From Planctomycetota bacterium (GTDB taxonomy: Bacteria > Planctomycetota > Phycisphaerae > Sedimentisphaerales > SM23-30): DNA of 7,315 nucleotides. Below are positions 6,471-7,315 of the stretch, in pieces. Numbering within the stretch: the first letter of the stretch is position 1; each line of letters begins with the position of its first letter. The position numbers were made by a program, and so were the translations under genes. Location: positions 1 to 7,315 of the forward strand of contig JAKQBU010000199.1 in the NCBI GenBank assembly GCA_029573975.1. Reading direction: 5' to 3'. The notes under the pieces were generated by a model. It was not told the DNA's origin and ran no database searches. It saw nothing but the letters and a program-made list of their open reading frames with translations.

Positions 6471-6509
6471 GCCGCTGCCAGACCGAAGAGGTTGGCAGCG
6501 GCTTTTTTT
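6471..6509 (+). terminator. Strong Rho-independent terminator
   Basis: Perfect 10-bp stem GCCGCTGCCA (6471-6480) with TGGCAGCGGC (6493-6502), a 12-nt loop, then T7 (6503-6509). AAAA before the stem can extend it with the T-run. Its 5' arm is shared with the antiterminator helix. The AAAA side also gives a modest T-run on the minus strand, so partial bidirectional use is possible. Confidence 0.85.
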
Positions 6510-6527
6510 ATGACTGGTGGTCATAAA
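6507..6527 (+). repeat. Second hairpin directly overlapping the terminator T-run
   Basis: TTTATGAC (6507-6514) and GTCATAAA (6520-6527) pair perfectly over 8 bp with a 5-nt loop TGGTG. The left arm uses the end of the terminator T-run, and ATTTTC follows the right arm. It may be a back-up terminator, a structure in the leader of the downstream ORF, or a protein-binding palindrome. Confidence 0.55.
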
Positions 6528-6560
6528 ATTTTCTTATACCCCAATTTTTGGAGATTCAGG

Positions 6561-6755
6561 ATGAGACCGGAACTGCGAAATGACAAGTACCATCAGGAAG
6601 AACGGCTGGGAGCCTATGAGGAGGCGGAAGAAACCCTCCGGCATTTACATGAAATCCTTGCCCGCCATACCCGGAACGGTTTAAATGTCGGCAAGGCCGT
6701 CAATCTGGCCGCCGATGTCAGCCTGCACCGGTATCGGGTGGCCGCCCACCGGTAA
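6561..6755 (+). CDS. Small hypothetical protein, 64 residues
   Basis: I do not recognise this protein. ATG at 6561 has GGAG 7 nt upstream, a good ribosome site. The in-frame ATG at 6510 lies in the hairpin after the terminator and has no such site. The product starts MRPELRNDKYHQEERLGAYE and is highly charged (many Glu, Arg, His), probably mostly helical and soluble, with no Cys, signal peptide or membrane segment. The second half (RNGLNVGKAVNLAADVSLHR) could be a short amphipathic helix pair. No convincing promoter lies between the terminator and this ORF, so expression may depend on read-through of the attenuator. It converges with the helicase gene, with 21 nt between the stop codons. Confidence 0.5.
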   Translation: MRPELRNDKYHQEERLGAYEEAEETLRHLHEILARHTRNGLNVGKAVNLAADVSLHRYRVAAHR

Positions 6756-6776
6756 ATTCGTTCCGAGATACGCCTC

Positions 6777-7315
6777 TCACCTTGTAAACTGCCGGCGTTT
6801 GGCCCGGCGTTGACGCTGTTTGTGAGAAGCATGGATGGAAACACCTGACGGTGAGTCTCTGTTTGTGCTTGCAGGCTGGTTTGGCTTTATCGTTTTTTTC
6901 TTGGAAAAGCGTTGATTCCCAGACACCTGCGGCCGGTGTTTTTCCGACGGCTGCGGAGGAAGGGACTGGGGCCGGGCAGAAGTAAACCCGGCGCAATTTT
7001 CAAATTTTAATTTTCGGCCGATGAATTTTTCGATCATACGAAGATGTTTGTCTTCGTCCTGTGACACGAAGGTCAGCGCGTCGCCGGTGGCGGCGGCCCG
7101 GCCGGTACGCCCGATCCGGTGGACATAATCCTCAGGATACGCCGGCACATCATAATTGATCACATGGGAAATCCCCTCCACATCGATCCCGCGGGCGGCA
7201 ATATCGGTTGCCACCAATACCTGATATTTTCCTCTTTTAAAACTGTCCAGGGCGTGCTGGCGCTGTTTCTGCGTGCGGTCCGAATGGATCGACACCGAGA
7301 GCACCCCGGCCGCCT
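6777..7315 (-). CDS. rhlE: DEAD-box ATP-dependent RNA helicase, RhlE-like, C-terminal part
   Basis: The frame is open to the right edge, so the N-terminal ATPase half with the DEAD motif is outside the window and about 179 residues are visible. They are the end of RecA-like domain 2. IHSDRTQKQRQHALDSFKRG is the motif IV-V approach. VATDIAARGID (7182-7214) is motif V, and HRIGRTGR (7098-7121) is motif VI with its arginine fingers. NYDVPAYPEDYVHRIGRTGR matches RhlE subfamily members. The tail (about 80 residues) is Ser/Pro/Gln/Lys-rich and ends in the basic cluster KQRQRRAKRRQ, as expected for an RNA-binding extension. The role is ATP-driven RNA unwinding in ribosome assembly or mRNA turnover, often at low temperature. 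The subfamily symbol is less certain than the helicase call. No clear terminator is seen in the 21-nt gap to the convergent small ORF. Confidence 0.9.
   Translation of the reverse strand, partial: AAGVLSVSIHSDRTQKQRQHALDSFKRGKYQVLVATDIAARGIDVEGISHVINYDVPAYPEDYVHRIGRTGRAAATGDALTFVSQDEDKHLRMIEKFIGRKLKFENCAGFTSARPQSLPPQPSEKHRPQVSGNQRFSKKKTIKPNQPASTNRDSPSGVSIHASHKQRQRRAKRRQFTR

Larger units (their letters stand above)
6300..6509 (+). ncRNA. Putative attenuator leader or small RNA with competing hairpins
   Basis: A transcript of about 210 nt is bounded by the promoter at 6265-6293 and the terminator at 6471-6509. GGTCTGGCAG (6425-6434) is a perfect 10-nt complement of CTGCCAGACC (6475-6484). The same bases 6475-6480 are needed for the terminator stem, so the two hairpins exclude each other. 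The antiterminator can be lengthened with G6436-C6473 and GC/GC pairs around a bulged A. Upstream, a perfect Shine-Dalgarno core AGGAGG (6421-6426) partly overlaps the antiterminator arm and can also pair with CTCC (6407-6410). ATCTGCGCAGAT (6385-6396) is a 12-bp palindrome. I recognise no known riboswitch core. The likely target is the ORF at 6561; a stand-alone sRNA is the alternative. Confidence 0.5.

Noticed and set aside
1..7315. CRISPR array, tRNA, rRNA, transposase or attachment site
   Set aside because: No regularly spaced repeats, cloverleaf, transposase motifs or flanking direct repeats were seen.

Overview
The window comes from a diderm (Gram-negative) bacterium. This is shown by a complete outer-membrane factor lipoprotein, a periplasmic adaptor lipoprotein and the N-terminal part of an inner-membrane RND pump. 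The RND protein carries an 'LFLSNYGTIELRDKLARLPGVGDV' stretch that I associate with Planctomycetes/Verrucomicrobia-type (PVC) pumps, and the base composition is moderate. A PVC-superphylum host is therefore a tentative guess only.

Layout. From 1 to about 5717 everything reads on the minus strand. A three-gene efflux operon is transcribed in the order outer-membrane factor (4111 to 2468), adaptor (2471 to 1347, with an ATGA overlap), RND permease (1326 to beyond base 1). A good sigma70-type promoter (TTGACA, 17-bp spacer, CAGAAT) lies at 4177-4205, with a 31-bp inverted repeat just upstream at 4239-4269. Upstream of that is a cobalamin-binding radical SAM protein (5717 to 4329, TTG start) with its own extended -10 promoter at 5802-5810.

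From about 5811 to 6560 there is no conserved protein gene, but this is the most structured non-coding part. Two short plus-strand units lie back to back. The first runs from a promoter at 6014-6042 to a hairpin plus T6 terminator at 6169-6215. The second runs from a promoter at 6265-6293 to a strong terminator at 6471-6509. In the second unit the 5' terminator arm can pair instead with an upstream 10-nt perfect complement (6425-6434), which is the signature of transcription attenuation. Downstream is a 64-codon unknown ORF (6561-6755). It converges with the C-terminal part of an RhlE-like DEAD-box RNA helicase on the minus strand (7315 to 6777, cut by the window edge).

How they work together. 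The efflux genes form one tripartite pump. The radical SAM enzyme has a separate promoter and no visible functional link to the pump. The leader at 6300-6509 plausibly controls the small downstream gene, or else is a stand-alone small RNA. That is the best candidate here for something undescribed.
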